A stretch of 9,114 bases of DNA, from the NCBI GenBank assembly GCA_030590765.1, contig JAUVCP010000062.1:1-9114 (forward strand), written 5' to 3'. Of the stretch, positions 1-6,486 are shown in pieces (position 1 is the first letter of the stretch; each line of letters starts with the position of its first letter). This DNA is from Flavobacteriaceae bacterium (GTDB taxonomy: Bacteria > Bacteroidota > Bacteroidia > Flavobacteriales > Flavobacteriaceae). The position numbers and the translations under genes were made by a program. The notes under the pieces were generated by a model, which was not told the DNA's origin, did not search any database, and worked only from the letters and a program-made list of their open reading frames with translations.

Positions 1-376
1 AAAAGATGTTACTCTTATCATTACTGGAGGAATTCGTGTGCCAGACGATTTTATTAAAGCAATGGCTTTAGGTGCTGACGGAATTGCAGTATCTAATTCT
101 GCTTTGCAAGCTATTGGTTGTGTTGCTGCAAGAATGTGTAATACCAATAACTGTCCAGCAGGAATTGCTACTCAAAAACCTGAATTAAGAACGTTATTAA
201 ACATTGATAAGTCAGCAAACCAACTCTATAATTTCTTTAATGCCTCAACAGAATTAATGAAAGTAATGGCAAGAGCCTGCGGACATAATCATCTAAATAA
301 GTTCAATCAAAAAGACATTACAACTTGGAAAAAAGATATGTCTGATTTAACTGGAATAAAATTTGGTGGAATATAA
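1..376 (+). CDS. FMN-binding glutamate synthase family protein, C-terminal part
   Basis: This is the last 124 codons of a gene that begins left of the window; the frame is open from base 2 and ends with TAA at 374-376. The fragment holds the end of the FMN-binding barrel of glutamate synthase-type enzymes: a phosphate-loop-like segment TGGIRVPDDFIKAMALGADG (fragment residues 8-27), then cysteines at fragment residues 40, 46 and 51 (C-x5-C-x4-C, in GCVAARMC and NNCPAGIATQ), the pattern that binds the 3Fe-4S cluster. The ending DLTGIKFGGI soon after this domain fits the short, stand-alone family of about 500 residues rather than large GltB, which continues into a long C-terminal domain. The family is expected to act in the cytoplasm on glutamate/2-oxoglutarate chemistry, but the substrate of the short form is not settled and I infer none. 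No T-rich hairpin follows the stop codon. Confidence 0.88.
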   Translation, partial: KDVTLIITGGIRVPDDFIKAMALGADGIAVSNSALQAIGCVAARMCNTNNCPAGIATQKPELRTLLNIDKSANQLYNFFNASTELMKVMARACGHNHLNKFNQKDITTWKKDMSDLTGIKFGGI

Positions 377-413
377 AAATGACGCGACAATCGAATAGAC
401 GGCTGACGATCCA

Positions 414-578
414 ATGACCACCAGTTCGCCTCCTCGTACCACTAGATTCCACATCAAGTGTGAGACAGGTCATGTTGGTCTCGTATACGCCGGTTCAATT
501 AAACAGTTAAGAGTTCAATATAGATGTGTCAAAGATGTAGAGATTTTCTTGTTCAGACTAACCAAAATATATACGTAA
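414..578 (+). CDS. Doubtful 54-codon open frame in the GC-rich spacer
   Basis: An ATG at 414 opens a frame that runs to TAA at 576-578. The predicted 54-residue peptide begins MTTSSPPRTTRFHIKCETGH and ends FLFRLTKIYT. It is basic, with no membrane segment, signal peptide or motif that I recognise. No A-rich or purine-rich ribosome-binding stretch precedes the ATG, and its codons are unlike those of the neighbours (CCT, CGT, GCC and CTC in the first half). The length is not remarkable where GC is near half, since stops are rarer there. I list it only because it spans the composition anomaly; it is more likely a chance open frame than a gene. Confidence 0.12.
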   Translation: MTTSSPPRTTRFHIKCETGHVGLVYAGSIKQLRVQYRCVKDVEIFLFRLTKIYT

Positions 579-715
579 TATTAATCAGTTCCCAATAGTA
601 ACGCTTAATCCCTATTTAGATTTACAAATTGTAAAATCAAGATATTGCAATCAAAAGTATTACTTCTAAAACTAATATAGATTTGATAAATAGCTCATTA
701 AGTTTTTATGGAATA

Positions 716-757
716 ATCATAATGAATTTGTAAAATATACCTATAATTCATGATGAT
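716..757. repeat. Stem-loop between convergent genes, possible bidirectional terminator
   Basis: ATCATAATGAATT at 716-728 pairs with AATTCATGATGAT at 745-757 in 12 of 13 positions (one A-G mismatch), leaving a 16-base loop. It lies about 40 bases beyond the stop of the minus-strand acetyltransferase and downstream of the plus-strand glutamate synthase-like gene, where a terminator for either would sit. The stem is AT-rich and no clean T-run follows it on either strand, so the terminator role is inference. A processed 3' end or chance pairing in AT-rich DNA are alternatives. Confidence 0.4.
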
Positions 758-795
758 AAAAATCTGTATTTGTTTCGTTTATAGCTAACAGAAGT

Positions 796-1230
796 TTAAC
801 CTAATTTTTTAAACATTACAAAATGACCTCCAATTTTTGGAATATAAAATTCTTTGCCAATGGTTTTAAATCCTAATTTTTTATAAAAATTAACTGCTGC
901 AACTCGAGCATTACACCAGACTAGTTCCATTTGTTTTTCTTTTAGGACTTCACTTCCAAATTTAATTAATTGCAGCCCATAACCTTTTCCTTGATATTGA
1001 TCTAAAGTAGCCATACCTCTTAACTGGTATTGATTTCCATTTAAATCTTTGCAAGCCGATTTCATAAAACTTACAATTCCTATCAAATTATGATCTAAAA
1101 ACAGACCTAAATGAAAACTATCTTTATCCAAATCTCCGTTGAAGATAAAAGGAAGTTCTATATTTTTTCGAAGAACCTCTTTTCTAATTGCATAAGTTTC
1201 TTCTGCTTTTATTCTTTTTATATCAATCAT
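796..1230 (-). CDS. GNAT family N-acetyltransferase
   Basis: The 144-residue product starts MIDIKRIKAEETYAIRKEVL at the ATG complementary to 1228-1230. It has the GNAT fold signature: a beta strand LRGMATL (residues 70-76), then the acetyl-CoA pyrophosphate loop QYQGKG (78-83, matching Q/R-x-x-G-x-G) and its helix, and late in the protein NFYKKLGF (114-121), the usual strand-helix element after the cofactor site. Length is normal for a single-domain GNAT. The family moves an acetyl group from acetyl-CoA to an amine; the substrate cannot be read from the sequence. A longer open frame reaches 1299, but it would overlap the divergent neighbour and adds non-family sequence, so I chose the internal ATG. 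The gene is divergent from a second GNAT gene with 39 bases between start codons, and convergent with the glutamate synthase-like gene. Confidence 0.85.
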   Translation of the reverse strand: MIDIKRIKAEETYAIRKEVLRKNIELPFIFNGDLDKDSFHLGLFLDHNLIGIVSFMKSACKDLNGNQYQLRGMATLDQYQGKGYGLQLIKFGSEVLKEKQMELVWCNARVAAVNFYKKLGFKTIGKEFYIPKIGGHFVMFKKLG

Positions 1231-1269
1231 TGAAAATTGATTTTTATATTTACGAAAATAATAAACATT

Positions 1270-1716
1270 ATGGAACCTATCACTGTAAAACCAATTCATA
1301 AATCAGATATTTTAACCATTATTCCTTTATTGAAACTAATAAATACTCAAACACCAGATTCTTTATTAAAAAAACGATTACTGGAAATGTCTGAACAAAA
1401 CTATGAATGTATTGGTCTTTATGATGATGGTAAACTCATTGGTATTTGCGGATTATGGTATAGCACAAGACATTATATAGGAAAAAGTGCTGAAGTTGAT
1501 CACGTAATTATTGATGATCACTATAGAAACAATGGTCTGGGACAAATATTTTTCGAGTGGATCTATTCCTATTTAAGAGGAAAAGGATGTGAAGGAACAG
1601 AGTTAAATACTTTTGTAGAAAATAGAAAATCGCATAAATTCTATTATAATGAAGGTTATGAAATATTTGGATTTCATATGGTAAAGGTTCTTAGAAAAGA
1701 TGGTGAATTTTACTAG
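1270..1716 (+). CDS. GNAT family N-acetyltransferase
   Basis: The product is 148 residues, starting MEPITVKPIHKSDILTIIPL. The strand AEVDHVIIDDHY (residues 75-86) runs into the acetyl-CoA loop RNNGLG (86-91, R-x-x-G-x-G), followed by the amphipathic helix QIFFEWIYSYLRGKG. ENRKSHKFYYNEGY (117-130) is the typical distal element, where N and Y near the cofactor are commonly conserved. The family is a cytoplasmic acetyl-CoA-dependent acyltransferase; the acceptor is unknown. The open frame extends upstream to 1237, but those eleven codons (IFIFTKIINI-like) would come from the AT-rich divergent spacer, so the ATG at 1270 is preferred. The two neighbouring GNATs share the cofactor loop but little else, so they do not look like a recent duplication. 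The gene is convergent with the rRNA methyltransferase gene across a 90-base gap. Confidence 0.85.
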   Translation: MEPITVKPIHKSDILTIIPLLKLINTQTPDSLLKKRLLEMSEQNYECIGLYDDGKLIGICGLWYSTRHYIGKSAEVDHVIIDDHYRNNGLGQIFFEWIYSYLRGKGCEGTELNTFVENRKSHKFYYNEGYEIFGFHMVKVLRKDGEFY

Positions 1717-1721
1717 TGTCA

Positions 1722-1798
1722 AGTCAATTTTACGTAAATCTCATTCACCAAAAACATCTTGAATTTAAAATATTTTGTTTAACCTTAAAATTTTGACT
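1722..1798. repeat. Imperfect long-range inverted repeat in a convergent gap
   Basis: AGTCAATTTTA at 1722-1732 is complementary to TAAAATTTTGACT at 1786-1798 if two bases are bulged. The arms bracket most of the 90-base gap between the plus-strand acetyltransferase and the minus-strand methyltransferase. The loop is more than 50 bases and the arms are AT-rich, so this is weak evidence for a terminator. No other terminator-like hairpin was seen in this gap. Confidence 0.2.
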
Positions 1799-1806
1799 GA
1801 AATTAA

Positions 1807-2964
1807 TTACTGCTTACTAGCTTTCTTGCTTCCTTTATACATTTCGTATTTAACAAACCTACATTCCAGTTTTCCATTAAAAACTTTGATCTTTTTAGAT
1901 GTTCTTAAACCAACACTTTTGAGTCCGTTATTAAAATCAGAAGTAATAAACCAAGCATCCGTATCCGGATAACCTTGCTTTAAGGTATTTCCTATTTCCT
2001 TGTAAAAAACAGGAACATTGATCTCTAGCCTTTCTCCGTAAGGCGGATTAAATACTAGCAATGTTTTACCTTCTATCGATTTTTCAGAATCAAAGAAATT
2101 TTGACGTTCAATGGTGATAAAATCTTCCAAAGATGCATTTTGAACATTATCTATTGCTTTTCTTATTGCAGAAGGAGCTTTATCATAACCAATTATTTTT
2201 TTATCGCAATGTGTAATTTTTTTCAATAAGGAATCATGAATTGTATCAAAAAGATCTTCATCAAAATCTTTCCATTTTTCAAAGGCAAATTCCGGACGAT
2301 TGATATTCACCGGAATATTATTGGCAATCATGGCTGCTTCAATCAAAATAGTTCCACTACCACACATCGGATCTATAAAATGTTGCGTACCATCATATCC
2401 CGATAGGAGAACCAATCCGGCAGCCAAAACCTCGTTGATTGGTGCAATATTAGTATCGCCTTTATAACCACGTTTATGTAATGATGAACCCGAACTATCT
2501 ATTGAGACCGTACAAGTGTTTTTTTGGATATGAATATTGAACAATACATCGGGATGTTTGATATCAATACTTGGTCTTTTGTGATATTTATTTCTAAAAT
2601 AATCAACAATAGCATCCTTACTTTTTAAAGACACATAATGAGAGTTGGTAAAATTATCTGAATGAACAGCAGAATTTATAGCAAACGTATCATCTACATC
2701 AAAATATTTTTCCCAGTGAATACTTTTTAAATTCTTATATAGATCGTCTTCATTATCCAAACTAAAACTATGGATTGGAACCAAAATTCTGATAGCAGTT
2801 CGTAAAGCCAGATTAGCTTTGTACATAAAGCCTTTATCTCCTTTAAAAGTTACATTTCTAACTCCTTCTTTAACATCCTGAGCGCCCAATTTACGGAGCT
2901 CTTTAGCTAAAATTGTCTCGAATCCAAATAGGGATTTGGCAAGCATTTTAAAATTTTCATTCAT
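1807..2964 (-). CDS. rlmL: THUMP-domain class I SAM-dependent RNA methyltransferase (23S rRNA guanine-N2 methyltransferase, RlmL type)
   Basis: From the ATG at 2962-2964 (MNENFKMLAKSLFGFETILA) the product is 385 residues, the usual length of the stand-alone family. The N-terminal ferredoxin-like and THUMP region, which holds RNA, covers about residues 5-160; LHKRGYKGD at 162-170 is a conserved junction motif. The Rossmann methyltransferase domain follows, with SAM-binding motif I DPMCGSGT (198-205), the acidic motif IIGYDKA (257-263), and the catalytic motif IV NPPYGER (306-312), typical of enzymes that methylate an exocyclic amine. E. coli RlmL, half of the RlmKL fusion, makes m2G2445 in 23S rRNA; this protein lacks the RlmK half. 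The exact target is inferred from the family. A TTG/TAnnTTTG promoter ends only a few bases before this ATG, so MLAKSLFGFE at 2946 is the alternative start. Confidence 0.9.
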   Translation of the reverse strand: MNENFKMLAKSLFGFETILAKELRKLGAQDVKEGVRNVTFKGDKGFMYKANLALRTAIRILVPIHSFSLDNEDDLYKNLKSIHWEKYFDVDDTFAINSAVHSDNFTNSHYVSLKSKDAIVDYFRNKYHKRPSIDIKHPDVLFNIHIQKNTCTVSIDSSGSSLHKRGYKGDTNIAPINEVLAAGLVLLSGYDGTQHFIDPMCGSGTILIEAAMIANNIPVNINRPEFAFEKWKDFDEDLFDTIHDSLLKKITHCDKKIIGYDKAPSAIRKAIDNVQNASLEDFITIERQNFFDSEKSIEGKTLLVFNPPYGERLEINVPVFYKEIGNTLKQGYPDTDAWFITSDFNNGLKSVGLRTSKKIKVFNGKLECRFVKYEMYKGSKKASKQ

Positions 2965-2968
2965 ATTG

Positions 2969-2998
2969 CAAAAATACGTTAAACTCTTAAGCTTGCAA
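2969..2998 (-). promoter_or_regulatory. Bacteroidetes-type promoter of the rRNA methyltransferase gene
   Basis: On the minus strand, TTG (plus-strand bases 2996-2998) is followed after 19 bases by TATTTTTG (2969-2976). This matches the -33 TTG and -7 TAnnTTTG consensus known for the primary sigma factor of Bacteroidetes, with usual spacing. Transcription would start about 4-7 bases past the final G, within a base or two of the ATG at 2962-2964. The message would then be nearly leaderless, or use the second ATG at 2944-2946 after a leader of about 18 bases. Confidence 0.6.
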
Positions 2999-3098
2999 AA
3001 TCCCAACATTGCAGTATTATAGATTTTAATAAAACAGGGGAAGGTTAAATTGCATAGTAAAAGTGATAATTGTCATTATATTAATCAATAGGTTGATA

Positions 3099-3106
3099 TA
3101 TATTTG
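3099..3106 (+). promoter_or_regulatory. Candidate -7 element upstream of the small membrane protein gene
   Basis: TATATTTG matches the Bacteroidetes -7 consensus TAnnTTTG exactly and lies 34 bases before the ATG of the 46-codon gene, giving a leader of about 30 bases. The only TTG in reach (3070-3072) is 26 bases away, longer than the usual 17-23, so support is partial. Confidence 0.35.
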
Positions 3107-3140
3107 TTTTAATGCATATTAAATTTAATTTTAGATCACT

Positions 3141-3281
3141 ATGATACACACTTTTCTACCAATGTTTAACTGGGATTATGGAATTTATGGCGCAATATTT
3201 ATGTTTGTAGTTTTTGCCGGTCTTGTTGTAGCACTGTTAGCTTTAATGTTTGGAGGGAAAAAGAATAAAAGTGAAGAGTAG
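3141..3281 (+). CDS. Small single-pass membrane protein, 46 residues
   Basis: This short frame starts MIHTFLPMFNWDYGIYGAIF and ends with TAG at 3279-3281. Residues about 15-37 form one strongly hydrophobic helix (YGAIFMFVVFAGLVVALLAL), followed by GGKKNKSEE. The positive charges after the helix predict an inner-membrane protein with its N-terminus outside and a short charged tail in the cytoplasm. There is no lipobox or cleavage motif. A clean hydrophobic segment with a lysine stop-transfer tail, a candidate -7 promoter element, and a stop codon abutting the stop of the convergent thioesterase all argue for a real gene. I do not recognise the family. Small subunits of membrane complexes, such as CcoQ-like proteins, look similar in outline, but nothing here links it to one. 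Confidence 0.6.
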   Translation: MIHTFLPMFNWDYGIYGAIFMFVVFAGLVVALLALMFGGKKNKSEE

Positions 3282-3698
3282 TTAACTTTTTTCCCCTAAA
3301 ATATTTAAAATATCCTCTTTAATTCTTGTTGGTTTATTCGTTTTCATATCAACAAGACACCATGTTGTTCTTGCTTTTGCCAAAAGGATTTGACCTCTGT
3401 ATATATGAACATTTCTAATAGATTTGACACCCCCAGTTTCACCTATCCATGTATAAACCATAATATCATCATCTAAAACTGCCTGATTGACATAGTCAAT
3501 TTCGTGCCGAATTGCTACCCAAAAATACTTACTGTCAATTTCTCTATTAGATAAAATACTCCAGTGTTTTTCAGATATATCATTTACCCATTGCAAATAA
3601 ACTACATTATTTACATGGTTTAGTGCATCAATATCTTGCATTTGCACTTTCAGATTCATTTGATGGGAAATCACATTTTCCGGAATAATATCTTTCAA
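3282..3698 (-). CDS. Acyl-CoA thioesterase, hotdog fold (4HBT/YbgC-like)
   Basis: The product is a single hotdog domain. The signature DIDALNHVNNVVYLQWV (residues 22-38 from the first possible start) matches the 4-hydroxybenzoyl-CoA thioesterase/YbgC motif; Asp24 is in the place of the catalytic aspartate and HVNN caps the central helix. The later strands (WVAIRHEIDYVNQAVLDDD, then IRNVHIYRGQILLAKARTTW) are the expected beta sheet. The family hydrolyses acyl-CoA thioesters in the cytoplasm, and the chain length preferred here is unknown. The start is uncertain: the frame opens with TTG at 3696-3698 and has no upstream ATG, while GTG at 3672-3674 and ATG at 3657-3659 are alternatives; the outer limit is given. 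It lies just downstream of hisIE on the same strand, so cotranscription is possible, though there is no functional link to histidine. Its stop abuts the stop of the convergent small gene. Confidence 0.85.
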   Translation of the reverse strand: MKDIIPENVISHQMNLKVQMQDIDALNHVNNVVYLQWVNDISEKHWSILSNREIDSKYFWVAIRHEIDYVNQAVLDDDIMVYTWIGETGGVKSIRNVHIYRGQILLAKARTTWCLVDMKTNKPTRIKEDILNILGEKS

Positions 3699-3733
3699 AA
3701 TAGAATTTATATAAAGTTCAATTTAAGCATTTA

Positions 3734-4333
3734 TTATTTGTGGCGGTTTATTAATATATTTTCCACATCAGAAAATTTATATCCTTTTGCCTGTAACAGA
3801 ATTAAATAATGAAATAAAAGATCAGCACTTTCATTTAAAAACAGGTCATCATCACTATCTTTTGCTTCAATAATCACCTCTACAGCCTCTTCTCCCACTT
3901 TTTGAGCAATTTTATTGATACCTTTCTGAAATAAGGAAGCTACATAAGATTTTTCTCCATCTGCCTGTTCTCTCCTTTCCGAAATTACATTTTCCAACTT
4001 TGATAAAAATCCGAAATTAGAACTGTTATTTGTGTTCCAGCAGGTATCACTACCCGTATGACAAGTTGGACCTTTTGGTTTTACTAACACCAAAAAAGTA
4101 TCATTATCACAATCTAATGTAATGCCCTTTAAATATAAAAAATTGCCACTCTCCTCCCCTTTTGTCCATAATCTTTGTTTGGTTCGGCTAAAAAAAGTAA
4201 CTTTTTTACTTTCAATAGTTTTATCTAGGGCTTCTTTATTCATATACCCCAACATAAGTACATTTTTTGTTTGTTCATCCTGAATGATTGCAGGTAGCAA
4301 TCCATCCATATTTTTACTAAAATCTGGTTTCAT
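3734..4333 (-). CDS. hisIE: Bifunctional phosphoribosyl-AMP cyclohydrolase / phosphoribosyl-ATP pyrophosphatase
   Basis: The 199-residue enzyme joins steps 2 and 3 of histidine synthesis: it removes pyrophosphate from phosphoribosyl-ATP and then opens the purine ring to give ProFAR. Residues 1 to about 107 are the HisI cyclohydrolase, with SRTKQRLWTKGEESGNF (49-65), the metal-binding LDCDND (73-78, Asp74/76/78 and Cys75) and GPTCHTGSDTCW (88-99, Cys91 and Cys98), which are the family's zinc and magnesium ligands. Residues about 110-199 are the all-helical HisE pyrophosphatase, with KIAQKVGEEAVEVIIEA (141-157) and ESADLLFHYLILL (168-180) carrying its acidic metal site. Both halves look intact. 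The gene is last in the his operon, 11 bases after hisF, starting at an ATG. Confidence 0.97.
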   Translation of the reverse strand: MKPDFSKNMDGLLPAIIQDEQTKNVLMLGYMNKEALDKTIESKKVTFFSRTKQRLWTKGEESGNFLYLKGITLDCDNDTFLVLVKPKGPTCHTGSDTCWNTNNSSNFGFLSKLENVISERREQADGEKSYVASLFQKGINKIAQKVGEEAVEVIIEAKDSDDDLFLNESADLLFHYLILLQAKGYKFSDVENILINRHK

Positions 4334-4344
4334 TATTCTATCTT

Positions 4345-5100
4345 TTAAATCCTTACCGGAATGTTATTATTTGCCAGTTCCTGTTTTAATTCCATTATTT
4401 TTATTTCTTTAAAGTGAAAAACACTGGCAGCTAAAGCGGCATCGGATCTGCCGATTTGGAATGTATCTACAAAATGCTGCATATTACCCGCCCCACCCGA
4501 AGCTATAATAGGTATTGTCAACTCATCCGACAGTTTTTTCAACGCTATATTTGCAAACCCTTCTTTGGTTCCATCATTATTCATTGAAGTAAATAAAATT
4601 TCACCTGCTCCTCTCTGCTCTACTTCTTTTGCCCATTCAAAAAGATCTATTTCTGTTAGAACTTTTCCCCCAACCAGGTGTACCTTCCATTGATCATTTA
4701 CTTTTTTAGCATCAATGGCAACCACAATACATTGTGAGCCAAATCTAGCTGCAAGATCATTGATCAAATTGGGGTTCTTTACTGCAGATGAATTTATGGA
4801 AACCTTATCTGCACCGGCTCTTAATAATTTTTCGACATCCTCTACTTTTGAAATTCCGCCTCCTACAGTAAAAGGAATACTAATTTTTTGTGCCACTTTT
4901 GAAACCAGATCTAAAAGAGTTTTTCTCTTTTCTTCAGTTGCAGTAATATCTAAAAATACCAGTTCATCCGCACCTTCTTTGCTGTAAATCTCCGCCAATT
5001 CCACAGGATCTCCTGCATCTCGAAGGGATACAAAATTTACTCCTTTAACGGTTCTTCCATTTTTTATATCCAGACATGGAATAATTCTTTTTGTTAACAT
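4345..5100 (-). CDS. hisF: Imidazole glycerol phosphate synthase, cyclase subunit HisF
   Basis: A TIM barrel of 251 residues, the standard length. With the HisH glutaminase it converts PRFAR and channelled ammonia to imidazole glycerol phosphate and AICAR. The catalytic aspartates are both present at the positions known from Thermotoga HisF: Asp11 in [11 protein letters not shown] and Asp130 in CIVVAIDAK. The phosphate-binding loops FTVGGGIS (77-84) and IIASGGAG are intact, as is the barrel-mouth segment [11 protein letters not shown]. The ATG start is 23 bases after hisA on the same strand. A short inverted repeat (ATTCAA-AA-TTGAAT) lies in that gap but is too weak to call a terminator. Confidence 0.98.
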   Translation of the reverse strand: MLTKRIIPCLDIKNGRTVKGVNFVSLRDAGDPVELAEIYSKEGADELVFLDITATEEKRKTLLDLVSKVAQKISIPFTVGGGISKVEDVEKLLRAGADKVSINSSAVKNPNLINDLAARFGSQCIVVAIDAKKVNDQWKVHLVGGKVLTEIDLFEWAKEVEQRGAGEILFTSMNNDGTKEGFANIALKKLSDELTIPIIASGGAGNMQHFVDTFQIGRSDAALAASVFHFKEIKIMELKQELANNNIPVRI

Positions 5101-5123
5101 AATATCAATTCAAAATTGAATGA

Positions 5124-5849
5124 TTAAAAATTCAAAATATAATTTTCCAATTCTTTTAAGCTTATTCTGTTCTCATAAATTGCCTTACCAATTATAACTC
5201 CTTCGCAACCTAATTCTGCAAGTTTTGGTAATTCATCCATTTTTGAAATCCCTCCACTTGCTATTAAATTGATCTCCGGTATTTCCTTTAATACTCTTTT
5301 ATACAGATCAAATGATGGCCCGATCAACATTCCATCTTTTGCGATATCAGTACTGATTACATATTTTATTCCTTTTTCTTTATATTTTTTAATAAAAGGA
5401 ATTACTTCTTCATCTGATTCTTCTTTCCATCCGCTAATGGCAATTTTTTCATTGTTGGCATCTGCACCCAAAATAATTTTATCCGAACCATATTCTTTTA
5501 ACCAATTCAAAAATAAAGCTTTGTTTTTTATGGCAATACTTCCTACTGTTATTTGATCTGCTCCAGATGAAAAAGCAATTTTCACATCACCTTCAGATTT
5601 TATTCCACCCCCAAAATCTATTTTTAAGTTAGTTTTGCTGGCAATTTTTTCAAGAATCTTATAATTATAGATTTTATTGGATCTTGCTCCATCCAAATCT
5701 ACAATATGTAGATACTGAATACCATGATCTTCATATTGTTTAGCTACTTCAAGTGGATCTTTATTGTAAACTATTTCCGTTGTGTAATCACCTTTTGTAA
5801 GTCTTACACATTTTCCATTGATGATATCAATTGCAGGTATTATTCTCAT
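5124..5849 (-). CDS. hisA: ProFAR isomerase HisA
   Basis: A 241-residue TIM barrel that isomerises ProFAR to PRFAR by an Amadori rearrangement. It is a close relative of HisF. The general acid/base aspartates are Asp8 ([17 protein letters not shown]) and Asp130 (IILGADANN). Other conserved elements are the substrate segment [13 protein letters not shown] (20-32), the phosphate loops DFGGGIKS (78-85) and IASGGISK, Trp141 in ISGWKEES, and [10 protein letters not shown] (166-175). Nothing is missing or truncated. It starts at an ATG and follows hisH by 46 bases, in the usual H-A-F order that keeps the synthase subunits and their substrate-producing isomerase together. Confidence 0.98.
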   Translation of the reverse strand: MRIIPAIDIINGKCVRLTKGDYTTEIVYNKDPLEVAKQYEDHGIQYLHIVDLDGARSNKIYNYKILEKIASKTNLKIDFGGGIKSEGDVKIAFSSGADQITVGSIAIKNKALFLNWLKEYGSDKIILGADANNEKIAISGWKEESDEEVIPFIKKYKEKGIKYVISTDIAKDGMLIGPSFDLYKRVLKEIPEINLIASGGISKMDELPKLAELGCEGVIIGKAIYENRISLKELENYILNF

Positions 5850-5895
5850 TAGTTTTATTTTTATTCAGATAAATATCTAAATTATTACTATTTAA

Positions 5896-6477
5896 CTATA
5901 TATTTAAAAAATTACTTAACAATACTTCTCCAGCTGTACTGCTTTTTTCAGGATGAAACTGTACACCATAAAAATTATCCTTTCGTATTGCTGTAGCGTA
6001 TTTCAAACCATAACTTGATCTGGCGATAGCATCTATATTATCTTCCACATAATAACTATGCACCAGATACATATATTCCTTTTCCGAAATTCCATCAAAC
6101 AAATGTGTTTTTAATTCTTCGATCTGATTCCATCCAATTTGTGGCACTTTTAATCCTTCGGGAAAACGTTTGACCTTTAAATCAAATATCCCCATTCCTT
6201 TCGTATCGCCTTCTTCTGAAAATTTACACATCATTTGCATTCCTAAACAAATTCCCAATACAGGTTGCTTTAAGGTAGGAATCAATTGATCTAAATTTTT
6301 TAGTTTTAATGCTTTCATTGCCGAACTTGCCTCACCAACCCCTGGAAATATCACTTTATCTGCTACTTTGATCTTTTCGTAATCATCAGTGATCACAGCA
6401 TCATAACCTAATCTATCAAAAGCATATTTAACCGATTGTACGTTTCCTGCTCCGTAATCTATAATTGCTATTTTCAT
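5896..6477 (-). CDS. hisH: Imidazole glycerol phosphate synthase, glutaminase subunit HisH
   Basis: A 193-residue class I glutamine amidotransferase, normal length for the family. It hydrolyses glutamine and feeds ammonia through the HisF barrel. The catalytic triad is visible: Cys77 in the nucleophile elbow LGICLGMQMM, and His175 and Glu177 in GVQFHPEKSS. The N-terminal IDYGAGNVQSV (6-16) and the oxyanion-strand region FPGVGEASSAM (44-54) are the other family marks, and LVHSYYV (138-144) is the usual interface strand. It starts at an ATG 56 bases downstream of hisB; that gap, the largest inside the operon, contains a repeat-like hairpin. Confidence 0.97.
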   Translation of the reverse strand: MKIAIIDYGAGNVQSVKYAFDRLGYDAVITDDYEKIKVADKVIFPGVGEASSAMKALKLKNLDQLIPTLKQPVLGICLGMQMMCKFSEEGDTKGMGIFDLKVKRFPEGLKVPQIGWNQIEELKTHLFDGISEKEYMYLVHSYYVEDNIDAIARSSYGLKYATAIRKDNFYGVQFHPEKSSTAGEVLLSNFLNI

Positions 6478-6486
6478 TTTTTATCT

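Larger units (their letters stand above)
377..795. other. Non-coding stretch with a GC-rich first part
   Basis: No convincing gene lies in these 419 bases between the convergent glutamate synthase-like and acetyltransferase genes. Bases 381-500 contain 61 G or C in 120 by my count, while 501-600 hold about 29 in 100, which is normal for this window. The break starts right after the upstream stop codon. In the GC-rich part I see no recognisable coding family, tRNA, terminator or insertion-sequence end. The rest is ordinary AT-rich spacer with one stem-loop at 716-757. Confidence 0.7.

Noticed and set aside
462..482. GAGAC...GTCTC inverted repeat in the GC-rich block
   Set aside because: Only five base pairs with an 11-base loop; not enough to call an operator or RNA structure.
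487..500. GGTTCAATT as a tRNA T-arm
   Set aside because: No pairing acceptor, anticodon or D arm could be found around it.
678..685. TAGATTTG as a -7 promoter element
   Set aside because: The nearest suitable TTG is 30 bases upstream and no plus-strand gene follows.
1231..1299. Longer N-terminus for the minus-strand acetyltransferase
   Set aside because: It would overlap the start of the divergent acetyltransferase, and the extra residues are not part of the GNAT fold.
1775..1972. Plus-strand open frame of 65 codons
   Set aside because: It lies antisense to the 3' end of the rRNA methyltransferase gene, which has full domain support.
4715..4987. Plus-strand open frame of 90 codons
   Set aside because: Antisense shadow of hisF; composition follows the complementary codons and no family is recognisable.
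5103..5121. Inverted repeat ATTCAA-AA-TTGAAT between hisA and hisF
   Set aside because: Six-base AT-rich arms with a two-base loop are expected by chance and would not stop transcription inside the operon.
5269..5556. Plus-strand open frame of 95 codons
   Set aside because: Antisense shadow of hisA; hydrophobic look comes from the complement of its Lys/Asp/Glu-rich codons.
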